DNA of 53,080 nucleotides from Arenicellales bacterium (GTDB taxonomy: Bacteria > Pseudomonadota > Gammaproteobacteria > Arenicellales > UBA868), in contig JASMBC010000001.1 of assembly GCA_030754035.1 (NCBI GenBank), positions 181,650-234,729 of the forward strand, read 5' to 3'. This document shows, one piece after another, positions 24,659 to 36,129 of the stretch. The translations under genes were made by a program, and so were the position numbers. The notes under the pieces are model-generated. The model saw only the letters and a list, made by a program, of their open reading frames with translations, was not told the DNA's origin and made no database searches. Every line of letters starts with the position of its first letter. The stretch's first letter is position 1.

Positions 24659-25757
24659 TTAGAGACCGGCTTTCAAGCTGGCTTCAATAAAAGGGTTAAG
24701 GTCACCGTCGAGTACAGCCTGGGTGTTGCCGGTTTCCACTCCAGTTCTCAAATCCTTAATGCGGGACTGATCAAGCACGTAAGAACGAATCTGACTGCCC
24801 CAGCCAATGTCGGCTTTGGAATCCTCGAGTTGTTGCTGTTGCTCGCGCCGCTCGCGCATTTCGGCCTCGTACAAGCGGGCCCTCAGCACAGTCATCGCTT
24901 CGGCCTTGTTACGGTGCTGAGACCGGTCGTTCTGACACTGCACGACGATTCCGCTGGGCAGATGGGTGATGCGCACGGCCGAATCTGTTCGGTTGACATG
25001 CTGGCCGCCGGCGCCACTGGCCCGGTAGGTGTCGATGCGAAGATCCGCCGGATTAATCTCGATCTCGATGCTGTCATCTATCTCGGGATAGACGAAGACC
25101 GAGGCGAAAGAGGTGTGGCGGCGGTTACCCGAGTCAAACGGGGATTTTCGGACCAATCGGTGTACGCCGGTCTCTGTTCTGAGCTTACCGTAAGCATATT
25201 CGCCCCTTAGGTGTACCGTCGCACTCTTGATGCCGGCCACTTCACCTTCAGATTTTTCTACAAGTTCGGTGACCAAGTCTTCATCCTCAGCCCAGCGTAG
25301 ATACATCCTGAGCAGCATTTCGGCCCAGTCCTGGGCTTCGGTCCCTCCCGATCCGGCCTGGATGTCGACAAACGCACTGGCAATATCTAGCTCGCCGGCG
25401 AACATCCTCAGAAATTCCAGTTTCCCGAGGCGTTTGCCAAGTTGCAGGACATCCCGCTCGATTTCCGTCAGTGCTTCAGCGTCGTCCTCCGCCCGAACCA
25501 GTTCCAACAGCTCGATCGCATCGTGAGTCCGGATGTCGAGGTCATCCAGGGTCTGAACAGTCTCCTCCAGCCGGGCACGCTCCTGGCCCAACTTCTGGGC
25601 CTGGGTCGGATCACTCCAGACCGCTGGATCCTCCAGCCTCAGCAGCACCTCTTCCAGACGCTCCTTGCGGGTGTCATAGTCAAAGATACCCCCTGAGCGC
25701 CTCGACCCGCACCCGGATATCCTCCAAGGTATGTTGGGTCTCACCGGTTTCAACCAT
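24659..25757 (-). CDS. prfB: Peptide chain release factor 2, programmed +1 frameshift
   Basis: RF2 terminates translation at UGA and UAA. Translation starts at ATG 25757 and reads 25 codons ([20 protein letters not shown], then LRGYL) to an in-frame TGA at 25682-25680. A +1 shift at CTTTGAC continues as [12 protein letters not shown] for 340 more residues, giving 365 in total, the same as E. coli RF2. The SPF codon-recognition tripeptide ([10 protein letters not shown]) and the GGQ catalytic motif (GAGGQHVN) are both present. As in other bacteria, low RF2 at the internal UGA favours frameshifting, so the protein controls its own synthesis. lysS follows. Confidence 0.97.
25679..25694 (-). promoter_or_regulatory. 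prfB programmed frameshift element
   Basis: On the minus strand the sequence is AGGGGGTATCTTTGAC: a Shine-Dalgarno-like AGGGGG three bases before the slippery CTT, then the TGA stop and C. As I recall it, it is identical to the E. coli prfB site. It makes RF2 synthesis depend on RF2 level. Confidence 0.95.
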
Positions 25758-25963
25758 CGACTGCTGCCTCTTCTATTGTGCACCAAGGGGCGAAGGATAC
25801 CGGATTTAGCACGGCTGGTAATGTCTGGCGCTGGTCATCGTGATCGGTATCCAGGTTGGCTGACATTAACGGTTGATGCTAGCGACGCTTTTAGCGACAA
25901 TCCCGCCTTTGTCTGAACTGTGGCCATTGATCCGGCCCACTACCTAAAATTACGTACGCGAAA

Positions 25964-27523
25964 ATGCGCATTGGCGTTCCCAGGGAGATTTTTTTCGGCG
26001 AGCGACGGATCGCGGTCGCGCCCGACTCAGTCCCTCTTCTGGCCCAACTCGGGTTCGAAGTTGCCGTGGAACGGGGCGCTGGTACCGCTGCCGGGTTCAC
26101 CGACGGCGTCTATAGCGAGGCCGGGGCGACCTTGGTGGCCAGCCCGATCGAGCTATGGTCATCGGCCGAAATCATTCTCAAGGTTCGCCCGCCGGGCCAC
26201 CATCCGGACCTTAACCGGGACGAATCAAGTCTGCTTAGTGCGGGCAAAACACTCATTAGTTTTATTTGGCCCGGCCAAGATTCAGAACTTCTGGCGCGTC
26301 TCGCTGCCAGCGGCGCCACCGTCCTGGCCATGGACGCCGTGCCACGTATTTCCCGAGCCCAAAAACTCGACGCTCTGAGTTCCATGGCCAATATTGCAGG
26401 CTACCGGGCCGTAGTGGAAGCTGCAGCCCATTGTGGGCGTTTCTTTACAGGCCAGGTGACTGCTGCCGGAAAAATTCCGCCAGCCAAAGTGTTGATTATC
26501 GGCGCCGGCGTGGCGGGCTTGGCCGCGGTCGGTGCCGCCGGCGGCATGGGCGCAATCGTTCGCGCCTTTGACACCCGACCGGAGGTAAAAGAGCAAGTTG
26601 AGAGCATGGGTGCCGAGTTCCTGATGCTTGATTTTTCAGAAGACGGCAGTGGTGAAGGCGGCTACGCCAAAGTCATGAGTGAGGAATTTATCGCTGCCGA
26701 GATGAAGCTTTTTGCTGAGCAGGCACGGGAAGTGGACATCATCATTACAACGGCTCTGATACCCGGCAAGCCTGCACCAAAACTTATCCTCGCCGATACG
26801 GCCCGTGCCATGAAACCGGGCAGTGTCATCGTTGACCTTGCTGCCGAGCAAGGGGGCAACTGCGAATTGACACAGCCAGGGGAAGTTATCGAAATCGGGG
26901 GGATCACCGTAATTGGTCTGACTGACCTGCCGAGCCGGATGGCGGCGCAATCCAGCCAGTTGTACGGCAACAATGTTCGACACTTGCTGGCCGAGTTGTG
27001 CCCGGACAAAGACGGGCAGATCGACGTCAATATGGAGGATGAGGTAATCCGAGGCGTCACCGTGGTAAAAAATGGCGAGATCACCTGGCCACCACCACCA
27101 CCGAAAGTAGCAGCCGTTCCACCCACACCATCACCCACAACGCCCGCTACGACAACGGCGGTGAAGCAAAAATCGCGCGGCTTGGGCACGTTGGCCGCGT
27201 TGATGGTAGCGGTGGCTACCATTCTTGGGGTCGGCGCAGTGGCGCCGGCATCGTTCATGGCTCACTTCACCGTATTCGTACTCGCTGTGTTCGTCGGCTG
27301 GCAGGTCGTCTGGAATGTCACTCCGGCGCTGCACACCCCGCTCATGAGCGTTACCAATGCCATCAGTGGAATCATTATCATTGGCGCCCTACTGCTGATC
27401 GATTCCGACTCTGCTCTGGTAGCAACCCTCGCCGGCGTCGCCCTTTTGATATCTAGTGTCAATGTCAGCGGCGGTTTCCTGGTGACCCAGCGCATGCTGC
27501 ACATGTTCAGGAAAGACACCTGA
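25964..27523 (+). CDS. pntA: NAD(P) transhydrogenase subunit alpha
   Basis: A 519-residue subunit of the proton-translocating transhydrogenase, which uses the proton gradient to reduce NADP+ with NADH. The NAD(H)-binding domain I opens [20 protein letters not shown] and has the Rossmann segment [17 protein letters not shown] near 175. A long Pro/Thr-rich linker (about 365-395) leads to four membrane helices (about 400-510). Alpha is one chain, as in E. coli, not split into PntAA/PntAB. The stop overlaps the pntB start (TGATG). Confidence 0.97.
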   Translation: MRIGVPREIFFGERRIAVAPDSVPLLAQLGFEVAVERGAGTAAGFTDGVYSEAGATLVASPIELWSSAEIILKVRPPGHHPDLNRDESSLLSAGKTLISFIWPGQDSELLARLAASGATVLAMDAVPRISRAQKLDALSSMANIAGYRAVVEAAAHCGRFFTGQVTAAGKIPPAKVLIIGAGVAGLAAVGAAGGMGAIVRAFDTRPEVKEQVESMGAEFLMLDFSEDGSGEGGYAKVMSEEFIAAEMKLFAEQAREVDIIITTALIPGKPAPKLILADTARAMKPGSVIVDLAAEQGGNCELTQPGEVIEIGGITVIGLTDLPSRMAAQSSQLYGNNVRHLLAELCPDKDGQIDVNMEDEVIRGVTVVKNGEITWPPPPPKVAAVPPTPSPTTPATTTAVKQKSRGLGTLAALMVAVATILGVGAVAPASFMAHFTVFVLAVFVGWQVVWNVTPALHTPLMSVTNAISGIIIIGALLLIDSDSALVATLAGVALLISSVNVSGGFLVTQRMLHMFRKDT

Positions 27524-28908
27524 TGCCTGCAGGAATCATTCCCGCGGCCTACATAGCCGCAAGTATTCTTTTTATCCTTAGCCTGGGCGGGTTGAGCCAC
27601 CAAGAAAGTGCCCGGCGGGGTAACCTGTTTGGGATCCTCGGCATGCTACTTGCCATCGGCGCTACCCTGTGGGACGGGGCGGTCACCGGCTATACCCTTA
27701 TTATCGTGCTGATGGCCGTTGGCGGAGCGGCGGGTGCAGCGGTCGCCTCACGGGTCGAGATGACCGCTATGCCGCAACTGGTGGCGATGTTGCATAGTTT
27801 CGTCGGCCTGGCGGCGGTGCTAGTCGGCATTGGCAGTTACCTCGATCCTGGTGCACAGTTCACAGATGCCGAAAAAACGGTGCACGACGCTGAAATTTTC
27901 CTGGGCGTGCTGATCGGTGCGGTCACTTTTACAGGTTCCATAGCGGCTTTCGGTAAACTGCAAGGGGTTATTTCCTCGAGCCCACTGCTGCTGCCAGGCC
28001 GCCACCTCATTAACTTAGCGATCGGCCTGACCTGCCTTTGGCTGGGTTATGTTTTTCTGGGTGCGGACTCCAATGCCAGCGGCATGTGGCCCTTGCTGCT
28101 GATGACAACATTAGCGCTGGTGTTCGGTGTGCATATGGTTATGGCCATAGGTGGTGCCGACATGCCGGTGGTTATCTCTATGCTGAACAGTTACTCTGGT
28201 TGGGCTGCTGCCGCTACAGGGTTCATGTTGTCCAACGACCTGTTGATCGTGACCGGGGCGCTCGTTGGCAGCAGCGGTGCGATACTGAGTTACATTATGT
28301 GCCGGGCAATGAATCGGCGCTTCCTAGCCGTAATCCTGGGCGGCTTCGGCACCACTGGTAGTAGTAGCGCAATTGAGGTAACTGGTGAGGTGATCGCGTT
28401 GTCGGCGCCGGAAACTGCCGAACTGCTGGCTACTGCCGGCAGTGTGGTGATCGTTCCTGGTTACGGCATGGCGGTCGCCCACGCTCAGCACCCAGTCTCG
28501 GAGCTTACTCGCAATCTGAAGCAGCGCGGGGTAGAGGTTCGATTTGCCATTCACCCGGTGGCCGGCCGTATGCCTGGTCACATGAATGTGCTCCTGGCCG
28601 AGGCGAAAGTATCCTACGACATCGTTCTCGAAATGGATGAAATAAACGTTGATTTCCCGCAGACAGACGTCGTGCTGGTCATCGGAGCCAACGACATCGT
28701 CAATCCAGCCGCCCAGGAAGTACCAGACAGCCCCATCGCCGGTATGCCGGTACTTGAGGTCTGGAAAGCTGAGACCACCGTGGTCTTGAAGCGCAGCATG
28801 GCTACTGGCTATGCCGGTGTGGACAACCCACTTTTCTACCGGGAAAACACACGGATGCTTTTCGGCGATGCCAAGGAGAGTATCGAACAGGTGCTGACCG
28901 CCCTCTAG
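27523..28908 (+). CDS. pntB: NAD(P) transhydrogenase subunit beta
   Basis: A 461-residue partner of pntA. The N-terminal 280 or so residues form membrane helices of domain II (for example [20 protein letters not shown] and [20 protein letters not shown]). The C-terminal 180 or so form the NADP(H)-binding domain III, with [18 protein letters not shown], then [19 protein letters not shown] and [14 protein letters not shown]. Length and layout match E. coli PntB. The start is coupled to pntA. It converges on sucD with a 40-base gap. Confidence 0.97.
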   Translation: MPAGIIPAAYIAASILFILSLGGLSHQESARRGNLFGILGMLLAIGATLWDGAVTGYTLIIVLMAVGGAAGAAVASRVEMTAMPQLVAMLHSFVGLAAVLVGIGSYLDPGAQFTDAEKTVHDAEIFLGVLIGAVTFTGSIAAFGKLQGVISSSPLLLPGRHLINLAIGLTCLWLGYVFLGADSNASGMWPLLLMTTLALVFGVHMVMAIGGADMPVVISMLNSYSGWAAAATGFMLSNDLLIVTGALVGSSGAILSYIMCRAMNRRFLAVILGGFGTTGSSSAIEVTGEVIALSAPETAELLATAGSVVIVPGYGMAVAHAQHPVSELTRNLKQRGVEVRFAIHPVAGRMPGHMNVLLAEAKVSYDIVLEMDEINVDFPQTDVVLVIGANDIVNPAAQEVPDSPIAGMPVLEVWKAETTVVLKRSMATGYAGVDNPLFYRENTRMLFGDAKESIEQVLTAL

Positions 28909-28948
28909 GCGGTAATTCCCGCCATCCTTGCCTACTATTGACGCCGTA

Positions 28949-29827
28949 TCAGCCTAAGGCCGCTCGCATGGCTTCGCCTATTCGGGCTGGATTGCGGGTT
29001 ACTGCTACGCCGGCGGCCTCCAGTGCGCGAATCTTATCCTCGGCAGTGCCTTTACCACCGGCAATGATAGCTCCGGCATGACCCATGCGCTTGCCCGCTG
29101 GTGCCGTACTGCCGGCGATGAACGCCGCCACTGGTTTTTTTAGGTGCTGGCCGATCCAGTCCGCGCAGGTCTCCTCATCCATACCGCCAATTTCCCCACA
29201 CAAGACAACCCCCTCGGTTTGAGGGTCATTGTTGAATAATTTCATCACCTCCAAATGCTTGAGGCCGCCAACCGGGTCACCACCAATACCGACGCAAGTC
29301 GATTGGCCGAGACCCAATTTGCTTAACTGGTCCACGATTTCATAAGTCAGGGTACCCGAACGTGAGACCACGCCGATTGGGCCTTGCTGATGAATATAGC
29401 CGGGCATGATGCCAATCTTGACCACATCTGGTGTAATTATCCCAGGGCAATTGGGTCCGATTAACACCGAGCCACTACCTTTCATTCGCTGGCGGCTGAG
29501 GATCATATCCTTTACCGGCACACCTTCAGTGATGCAGATAATGGTCTCGATGGCAGCCTCCACGGCCTCATCGATCGCGGCAGCGGCAAACGCCGGCGGC
29601 ACATAAATTACTGACACATTTGCCCCGGTCTCTGCCCGGGCTTGTGCTACCGTGTCAAAGATCGGAATCCCTTCGAAAACCTGGCCGCCTTTACCTGGAG
29701 TGACCCCTGCGACAAATACAGCCCGACCATGGGCATAGGCCAGGCAGTTGCGCGTGTGGAATTGCCCGGTCTTGCCAGTGATCCCCTGGGTGATGATACG
29801 GCTAGATTCGTCTATCAAGATGGCCAT
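28949..29827 (-). CDS. sucD: Succinyl-CoA synthetase alpha subunit
   Basis: A 292-residue TCA-cycle enzyme subunit interconverting succinyl-CoA and succinate with nucleotide triphosphate formation. The CoA-binding Rossmann domain (about 1-125; [18 protein letters not shown]) precedes the ligase domain with the phosphohistidine in [12 protein letters not shown] (about 247-258). It starts six bases after the sucC stop. No sucAB or sdh genes are next to it, so sucCD is detached from the usual TCA cluster of E. coli. Confidence 0.98.
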   Translation of the reverse strand: MAILIDESSRIITQGITGKTGQFHTRNCLAYAHGRAVFVAGVTPGKGGQVFEGIPIFDTVAQARAETGANVSVIYVPPAFAAAAIDEAVEAAIETIICITEGVPVKDMILSRQRMKGSGSVLIGPNCPGIITPDVVKIGIMPGYIHQQGPIGVVSRSGTLTYEIVDQLSKLGLGQSTCVGIGGDPVGGLKHLEVMKLFNNDPQTEGVVLCGEIGGMDEETCADWIGQHLKKPVAAFIAGSTAPAGKRMGHAGAIIAGGKGTAEDKIRALEAAGVAVTRNPARIGEAMRAALG

Positions 29828-29832
29828 GGCGT

Positions 29833-30996
29833 TCAGGCCCCAGCGGCGGTTACGGCCAGTTCTGCCGCATCGGCCATAGTTGAGGCGGCGATCATGTCAA
29901 GGTTCGAATCCTGCAGAATTTGCCGGCCAAGTTCCACGTTAGTGCCTTCCAATCGCACCACCAGCGGGACCCCGAGCTTCACAACTTTGGCCGCCTGCAC
30001 CAAACCTTCGGCGACTACGTCGCAGCGCATAATTCCCCCGAATATATTGACCAATATGGCTTCGAGATTCGGATTTTTTAGCATAACCTTGAATGCCTCG
30101 GTGACCTGTTCGGTAGTGGCGCCCCCGCCAACGTCGAGGAAATTGGCCGGCTCCCCACCGTAGAGTTTAATGATGTCCATGGTCGCCATGGCCAGGCCCG
30201 CGCCATTTACCAGGCAGCCAATATTGCCGTCGAGGGCGATGTAGCTGAGACCCGCGTTGGCGGCCGTAATTTCATTGGGGTCTTCCTCCGCAAGGTCGCG
30301 CATCTGTAAGACCTCGGGATGACGAAACAAGGCGTTGTCATCAAAATTGATTTTTGCATCGAGCGCAATCACCTGACCATCGTTGGTCAGCACCAGTGGG
30401 TTGATCTCAGCGAGGGTTGCGTCCATTTCCCAAAATGCCCGATACAGCTGCTGCAGGATCGTGCTGGCGTTTCTTGCCGAGCCCTGTTCAAGGCCAATAT
30501 ACTGTGCCAGTTGTAGCGCATCGGTTGCCCCTAATTCCTTGCCTGGTTCTACCGTGAACTGGCAAACTCTCTCCGGTGTCACTTGTGCCACTTCCTCGAT
30601 CTCGGTGCCGCCTTCCGCGCTTACCATCATGGTTACTTTTTGACTGGCTCGATCAACTACCAGGCCAACGTAAAACTCCACGCTAATGTCAATACCTTGC
30701 TCGACCAGCAACCGCTCAACTTTTTGCCCCTGGGGCCCGGTCTGGTGAGTTACCAACTGCATTCCTAAAATATCTCCGGCGTGCGTGGTTACCTCCTCGA
30801 TCGACGCAGCGAGCCTTACGCCGCCCCCCTTACCTCGACCACCAGCATGGATCTGGGCTTTGATCACCCACCGGTCACCGCCGATCGTCTCGGTGGCTTG
30901 GACAGCCTCCGCAACACTGAAGCAGGCGCATCCTGCAGGCACCCGTACACCATAATCCTTCAGTATTTTTTTAGCCTGGTACTCGTGGACTTTCAT
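29833..30996 (-). CDS. sucC: Succinyl-CoA synthetase beta subunit
   Basis: A 387-residue nucleotide-binding subunit. The ATG at 30996 ([20 protein letters not shown]) is the family N-terminus and has GAGGATCAGGA upstream; the frame remains open to 31245, inside the malic enzyme gene. The ATP-grasp domain covers about 1-235, and the ligase domain with [12 protein letters not shown] completes the protein. It pairs with sucD immediately downstream and lies 40 bases after the malic enzyme. Confidence 0.98.
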   Translation of the reverse strand: MKVHEYQAKKILKDYGVRVPAGCACFSVAEAVQATETIGGDRWVIKAQIHAGGRGKGGGVRLAASIEEVTTHAGDILGMQLVTHQTGPQGQKVERLLVEQGIDISVEFYVGLVVDRASQKVTMMVSAEGGTEIEEVAQVTPERVCQFTVEPGKELGATDALQLAQYIGLEQGSARNASTILQQLYRAFWEMDATLAEINPLVLTNDGQVIALDAKINFDDNALFRHPEVLQMRDLAEEDPNEITAANAGLSYIALDGNIGCLVNGAGLAMATMDIIKLYGGEPANFLDVGGGATTEQVTEAFKVMLKNPNLEAILVNIFGGIMRCDVVAEGLVQAAKVVKLGVPLVVRLEGTNVELGRQILQDSNLDMIAASTMADAAELAVTAAGA

Positions 30997-31036
30997 TCCT
31001 GATCCTCGATAATTGTTCTGTGGTTCGGCTGGACTC

Positions 31037-32278
31037 CTACTTTGCCGACTTGCCTCTGCTTTGGCTCTCACCCTTGTGCTGGTCCTTGTCAACGGCCGCC
31101 TCGATGGCCGGAACCAGGGTGTCGTACAGCCGCGGATCAAATTGCGTCGGCAGGATATACCCTGGACCGAACTCAAGCTTATCAACCTGGTATGCCGCAA
31201 GAACGGCGTCGGGTACTGGCTCACGGGCAAGCCCGGCCAGCGCATGCATTGCCGCTACCAGCACCTTATCTTCGATTTGCTGAGCGCCAGCATTCAATAC
31301 CCCGCGGAATAAAAACGGGAAGACCAAAGAGTTGTTGACCTGATTAGGGAAATCCGAACGCCCCGTCGCCATAATGATATTAGGGTTGGCTGCGAGTGCT
31401 TCCGTGGGCGATATTTCGGGGTCAGGGTTCGACAAAGCAAATACGATCGCGCGGCGGGCCATAGTACGTATCATCGCTTTGTTGATTAGATTGGGCCCAG
31501 ATACACCGATGACTACATCTGCCGAGACCAACGCCTCCGCCAGAGTGCGTTTCGGTGTATCGATCGCACAGGCCTCCTTGTAAACATTGAGGCCATCTCG
31601 ACCGCTGTAGATGACACCCACGCTGTCGACCAGCAAGATGCTGGACCGTGGCACGCCTAAGCGATACAGAAGTTTGGTGGTGGCTATTCCAGCAGCCCCG
31701 GCCCCGATAATCACGATTTCGACTTCTTCTAACAACTTGCCCTGCAGTTCCAGTGCGTTTATTAACCCCGCACAGGTAATTACCGCTGTACCGTGCTGGT
31801 CATCATGAAAAACCGGTATCTCGAGCCGTTCTCTAAGCGCTTGTTCTATGGCGAAACACTGGGGCGCAGCGATATCTTCCAGATTAATTCCACCAAAGGT
31901 CGGCGCAATGTTAACTACAGTCTCGATAAACGCCTCGGTACTGGGCGCCGATACCTCAATGTCGAACACGTCAATATCCGCAAATCGCTTGAACAAAACT
32001 GCTTTGCCTTCCATGACTGGCTTTCCCGCGAGCGCGCCGACTGCACCGAGACCCAGAACTGCAGACCCATCAGTTACGCAGGCAACCAGGTTTCCTTTAT
32101 TGGTATAGGTGTAAGCTTTTGTCGGGTCGCGGGCAATTTCGCGAACCGGTTCGGCAACGCCGGGTGTGTAAGCTAGCGAGAGGTCTTCGGCAGTGGCAAA
32201 TGGCTTGGTTGGTTGTATGCTGATCTTGCCGGGGCGTCCAGCAGCGTGATACTCGAGGGCTAAGCGGTCGGAATTCAT
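31037..32278 (-). CDS. Malic enzyme, short form (oxaloacetate-decarboxylating)
   Basis: A 413-residue malic enzyme converting malate to pyruvate and CO2 with NAD(P)+. The N-terminal malic domain contains [13 protein letters not shown] and [11 protein letters not shown] (metal and substrate residues). The NAD-binding domain contains [16 protein letters not shown]. It corresponds to the first half of MaeB but lacks the C-terminal phosphotransacetylase-like domain of the 750-residue form. NAD versus NADP preference cannot be read safely. Its ATG overlaps the sseA stop (ATGA), so it is coupled to sseA, with sucCD downstream. Confidence 0.95.
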   Translation of the reverse strand: MNSDRLALEYHAAGRPGKISIQPTKPFATAEDLSLAYTPGVAEPVREIARDPTKAYTYTNKGNLVACVTDGSAVLGLGAVGALAGKPVMEGKAVLFKRFADIDVFDIEVSAPSTEAFIETVVNIAPTFGGINLEDIAAPQCFAIEQALRERLEIPVFHDDQHGTAVITCAGLINALELQGKLLEEVEIVIIGAGAAGIATTKLLYRLGVPRSSILLVDSVGVIYSGRDGLNVYKEACAIDTPKRTLAEALVSADVVIGVSGPNLINKAMIRTMARRAIVFALSNPDPEISPTEALAANPNIIMATGRSDFPNQVNNSLVFPFLFRGVLNAGAQQIEDKVLVAAMHALAGLAREPVPDAVLAAYQVDKLEFGPGYILPTQFDPRLYDTLVPAIEAAVDKDQHKGESQSRGKSAK

Positions 32279-33189
32279 CGCCCGCTTGCCGCTTTGGTTT
32301 TGACACCCCTGGCAGACTTAGCCACGACTCCGTCACCGGTGGCGACAGGCCGCTTGGAATCGGTGATCCACTCGCTCCACGAGCCAGGGTAGAGGCGTGA
32401 ACCAGCGAGTCCGCAATAGTCCATGGCGAACAAGTTGTGGCAGGCGGTCACACCAGAACCACAACTATGAATGACTCGTGTCGCATCGAGGCCGCCAAGC
32501 AATTTCCCGAACTCCTCGGCGAGGGTCGCCTTAGGTTTGAACAACCCGCGGCTAAGATTCTCTAGAAAAGGTCGATTGACAGCGTGCGGTATATGCCCTG
32601 CTTTGATATCGAGGGGTTCGGTGTCACCCCGAAAACGCGCTGGCTCGCGAGCGTCGATCACCAGCAATTTTCGTCGATCGATATTCTCGAGAATCACTTT
32701 CGCCTCTGCTTGCATTCCAGAACACACCTTCCCGACAAAATCTGCTGCCGGATACCGGTTGTTACCCCGTTCCGTCGGGAGCGCCCGGCGTTCCCATTCA
32801 GCCATACCACCATTGAGTAACGCCACCGAGTTAACGCCAGACCATTTCAGCATCCACCATAATCGCGCTGCCATCGCGCCGCTGCCCTCATCGTAGGCAA
32901 CCACCTGGCTGTAACGGGTAATGCCCAATTTGCCCAGCGTTTGTAGCCAGCGAGCGGCCGCGGGCAATGGATGACGGCCACTAGCAGTCGTAATCGGGCC
33001 AGCCAGGTCTCGCCCTAGGTCAACGTAGGTCGCGCCTGGAATATGATTGGCCTGGTAGGACTCCCGTCCAGCATGCTCGTTCACCAGGGAGAATCGGCAG
33101 TCACAGAGGCGCAGGGTATTGTCGCTCAGTCGATCGACCAGTTCATTAGCGTTCACTACGCCTGCTATCGGTTCAGGAGTGCGCACCAC
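32275..33189 (-). CDS. sseA: 3-mercaptopyruvate/thiosulfate sulfurtransferase
   Basis: A 304-residue protein with two rhodanese domains (about 15-150 and 165-290). Only the second carries the active cysteine, in the loop CGSGVTA, which is the 3-mercaptopyruvate type; classic thiosulfate rhodaneses have CRKG(V/T)T loops. It transfers sulfur from 3-mercaptopyruvate to cyanide or thiol acceptors. The start is GTG at 33189. It sits between the thioesterase (7 bases upstream) and the malic enzyme (ATGA overlap). No functional link to these is evident beyond likely cotranscription. Confidence 0.93.
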   Translation of the reverse strand: MVRTPEPIAGVVNANELVDRLSDNTLRLCDCRFSLVNEHAGRESYQANHIPGATYVDLGRDLAGPITTASGRHPLPAAARWLQTLGKLGITRYSQVVAYDEGSGAMAARLWWMLKWSGVNSVALLNGGMAEWERRALPTERGNNRYPAADFVGKVCSGMQAEAKVILENIDRRKLLVIDAREPARFRGDTEPLDIKAGHIPHAVNRPFLENLSRGLFKPKATLAEEFGKLLGGLDATRVIHSCGSGVTACHNLFAMDYCGLAGSRLYPGSWSEWITDSKRPVATGDGVVAKSARGVKTKAASGR

Positions 33190-33196
33190 TGCAGGC

Positions 33197-33661
33197 TTAC
33201 TTCAAAGGGTTGGTGATCAAACTATCGCCGAGTTGGGTGATGTTGCCCAACTCCTCAAGGGTCTTTCGCATGTAGTCGGGTATAGGGTACGACTTGAGAT
33301 TACCGTCCTCCTGGATTCGGGCGTAGATGCGAACGGCACGACCCTCACAAATGAGATCACCCGAGCGGGCGTTGGTTGCGACACAGTTCCAGTGCAGTGT
33401 CCGCTCACCAAGCTTTTCAAGACTCACTTTGGTCATCACCCGGTCACCGTACGCTGCCGGCCCGATGAACCGGAAGTGAATTTCACCCATCACGAACGTA
33501 GTTCGGTCATCGCGAATCATCTGGTCGATCGGGTAACCTATCGTCCGGAATAGTTCGTGCTCGGTATCGTTGAACCAGGCTACGATTCTCGGGTAATACA
33601 CCAGTCCGAAGGGATCTGATTCTCCCCATGGTACGGATATTTCACGCCAATACATTGTCAT
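33197..33661 (-). CDS. Acyl-CoA thioesterase, 4HBT/YbgC-like hotdog family
   Basis: A 154-residue single-hotdog protein. The motif WGESDPFGLVYYPRIVAWFN (about 12-31) holds the acidic catalytic residue in the position of 4-hydroxybenzoyl-CoA thioesterase, and HWNCVATN forms a later strand. It should hydrolyse an acyl- or aroyl-CoA ester in the cytoplasm; the substrate is unknown. It is not in a tol-pal operon, where ybgC proper is found. The ATG is at 33661; a second ATG two codons later is possible. A tRNA-Ser gene lies upstream on the same strand. Confidence 0.87.
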   Translation of the reverse strand: MTMYWREISVPWGESDPFGLVYYPRIVAWFNDTEHELFRTIGYPIDQMIRDDRTTFVMGEIHFRFIGPAAYGDRVMTKVSLEKLGERTLHWNCVATNARSGDLICEGRAVRIYARIQEDGNLKSYPIPDYMRKTLEELGNITQLGDSLITNPLK

Positions 33662-33725
33662 AATTGAATCGCCACTGGTGTTGACCAGGTCACGAAGGTT
33701 TCCCGAGTATGTAATATTGATTTAA

Positions 33726-33817
33726 TGGCGGTGGGGGTGGGATTTGAACCCACGGAGGTCGTGAAACCTCGCCAGTTTTCAAGACTGGTACATTAAGCCG
33801 GACTCTGTCACCCCACC
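33726..33817 (-). tRNA. tRNA-Ser(UGA)
   Basis: On the minus strand the acceptor GGTGGGG (33817-33811) pairs with CCCCACC, followed by G and an encoded CCA. The anticodon stem CCAGT/ACTGG encloses loop CTTGAAA, anticodon UGA. The long variable arm (GCGAGGTTTCACGACCTC) is typical of serine tRNAs. It lies 239 bases downstream of serS, whose product charges it. Confidence 0.97.
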
Positions 33818-34056
33818 GTTTTGAGGCGCCACTAGGGCACCTATCCGGCTGGTCGAAAGTGCAACACAGGCGGTTACTACTGCTTATAAGACCGGATTGT
33901 AGGTGTTATGAAAAAATCTTACCAGTTGAGAAACACATTTTTACTTCTGCAGGCCGCAACTCCTGTGCTGTCAGTGCTGGTTGGTTCGCTAGCCTTGGGT
34001 CTAGCCGTCACGGCGAAAGCATACCGCGTTTTATTGTTAGCCCCGGCTTGCTGTTG

Positions 34057-35457
<1,401 letters not shown>

Positions 35458-35465
35458 TCATATAG

Positions 35466-36089
35466 CTACCCACTATCGGTGATCACGTCGACGCCTGGTG
35501 GTGGCTTGAACAGGAATACGTCATCTGGCAGCGGGCGATTCTCCACCGCATTCTCTAACCGCACCCGAGTGACCTGCTCGAGAGTATCGAGCATTTGAAT
35601 GAGTTTCAAGGCGCCGCTCTCAAAGCCCAGGTGAATATGGGAAAACTGGCTGTTGGTGGCTCGCGGAGTGAGTGAAATCCATTCGAGGGACCCTTGCTTG
35701 CCCAGATCCTCAATCTGATAGCTGTCAGTAAAGTCGCCCTCCCCGGCTAACAACTCCGCCGGCGTATTGCCAAGTGCAGCTTGTTGATCTCTGACCGTGA
35801 CCTGCTCGAGCGTCACATCATAAACCCAGAGTTGCTTACCATCGGCGATGATGCTTTGCTCCAGGGGATCACCGTAGTCCCAGCGGAATCGGCCGGGTCG
35901 GGTCAGCCATAAGTGGCCGGCACTTTCTTCCAGTGCTATCAAGTTCTCGTCGAGAATGACCTGCGAAAAGTCGGCCTCAAAGGTCGCAACTCCAGCAAAA
36001 AATCTCTCAAGCCTGTCGGTGGCGTCAGCAAAGCACAAGGGCTGACCGGCCAGGGTGAGTAGTAACAGGCCTAAGCGAAATGAAGCCAT
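35466..36089 (-). CDS. lolA: Outer-membrane lipoprotein carrier LolA
   Basis: A 207-residue periplasmic chaperone that receives lipoproteins from LolCDE and delivers them to LolB. A signal peptide (about 1-21, ending PLCFA) is followed by DRLERFFAGVATFEADFSQ, the typical LolA start, then RPGRFRWDYGDPLEQSIIADG, a hallmark strand pair. Size and order downstream of ftsK match gammaproteobacteria. The matching permease and ATPase genes are at 21187-23119. Confidence 0.95.
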   Translation of the reverse strand: MASFRLGLLLLTLAGQPLCFADATDRLERFFAGVATFEADFSQVILDENLIALEESAGHLWLTRPGRFRWDYGDPLEQSIIADGKQLWVYDVTLEQVTVRDQQAALGNTPAELLAGEGDFTDSYQIEDLGKQGSLEWISLTPRATNSQFSHIHLGFESGALKLIQMLDTLEQVTRVRLENAVENRPLPDDVFLFKPPPGVDVITDSG

Positions 36090-36129
36090 ATGAATATATC
36101 GCCGTGGCGGAGACTGTCAGGGCGCCCCG

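Noticed and set aside
28909-28948. GGCGG/CCGCC hairpin between pntB and sucD as a terminator
   Set aside because: The stem has only five base pairs and no T-tract follows on either strand.
31037-32278. Malic enzyme as a truncated MaeB
   Set aside because: The protein ends cleanly, and single-domain malic enzymes of about 400 residues are common. There is no remnant of a phosphotransacetylase domain downstream.
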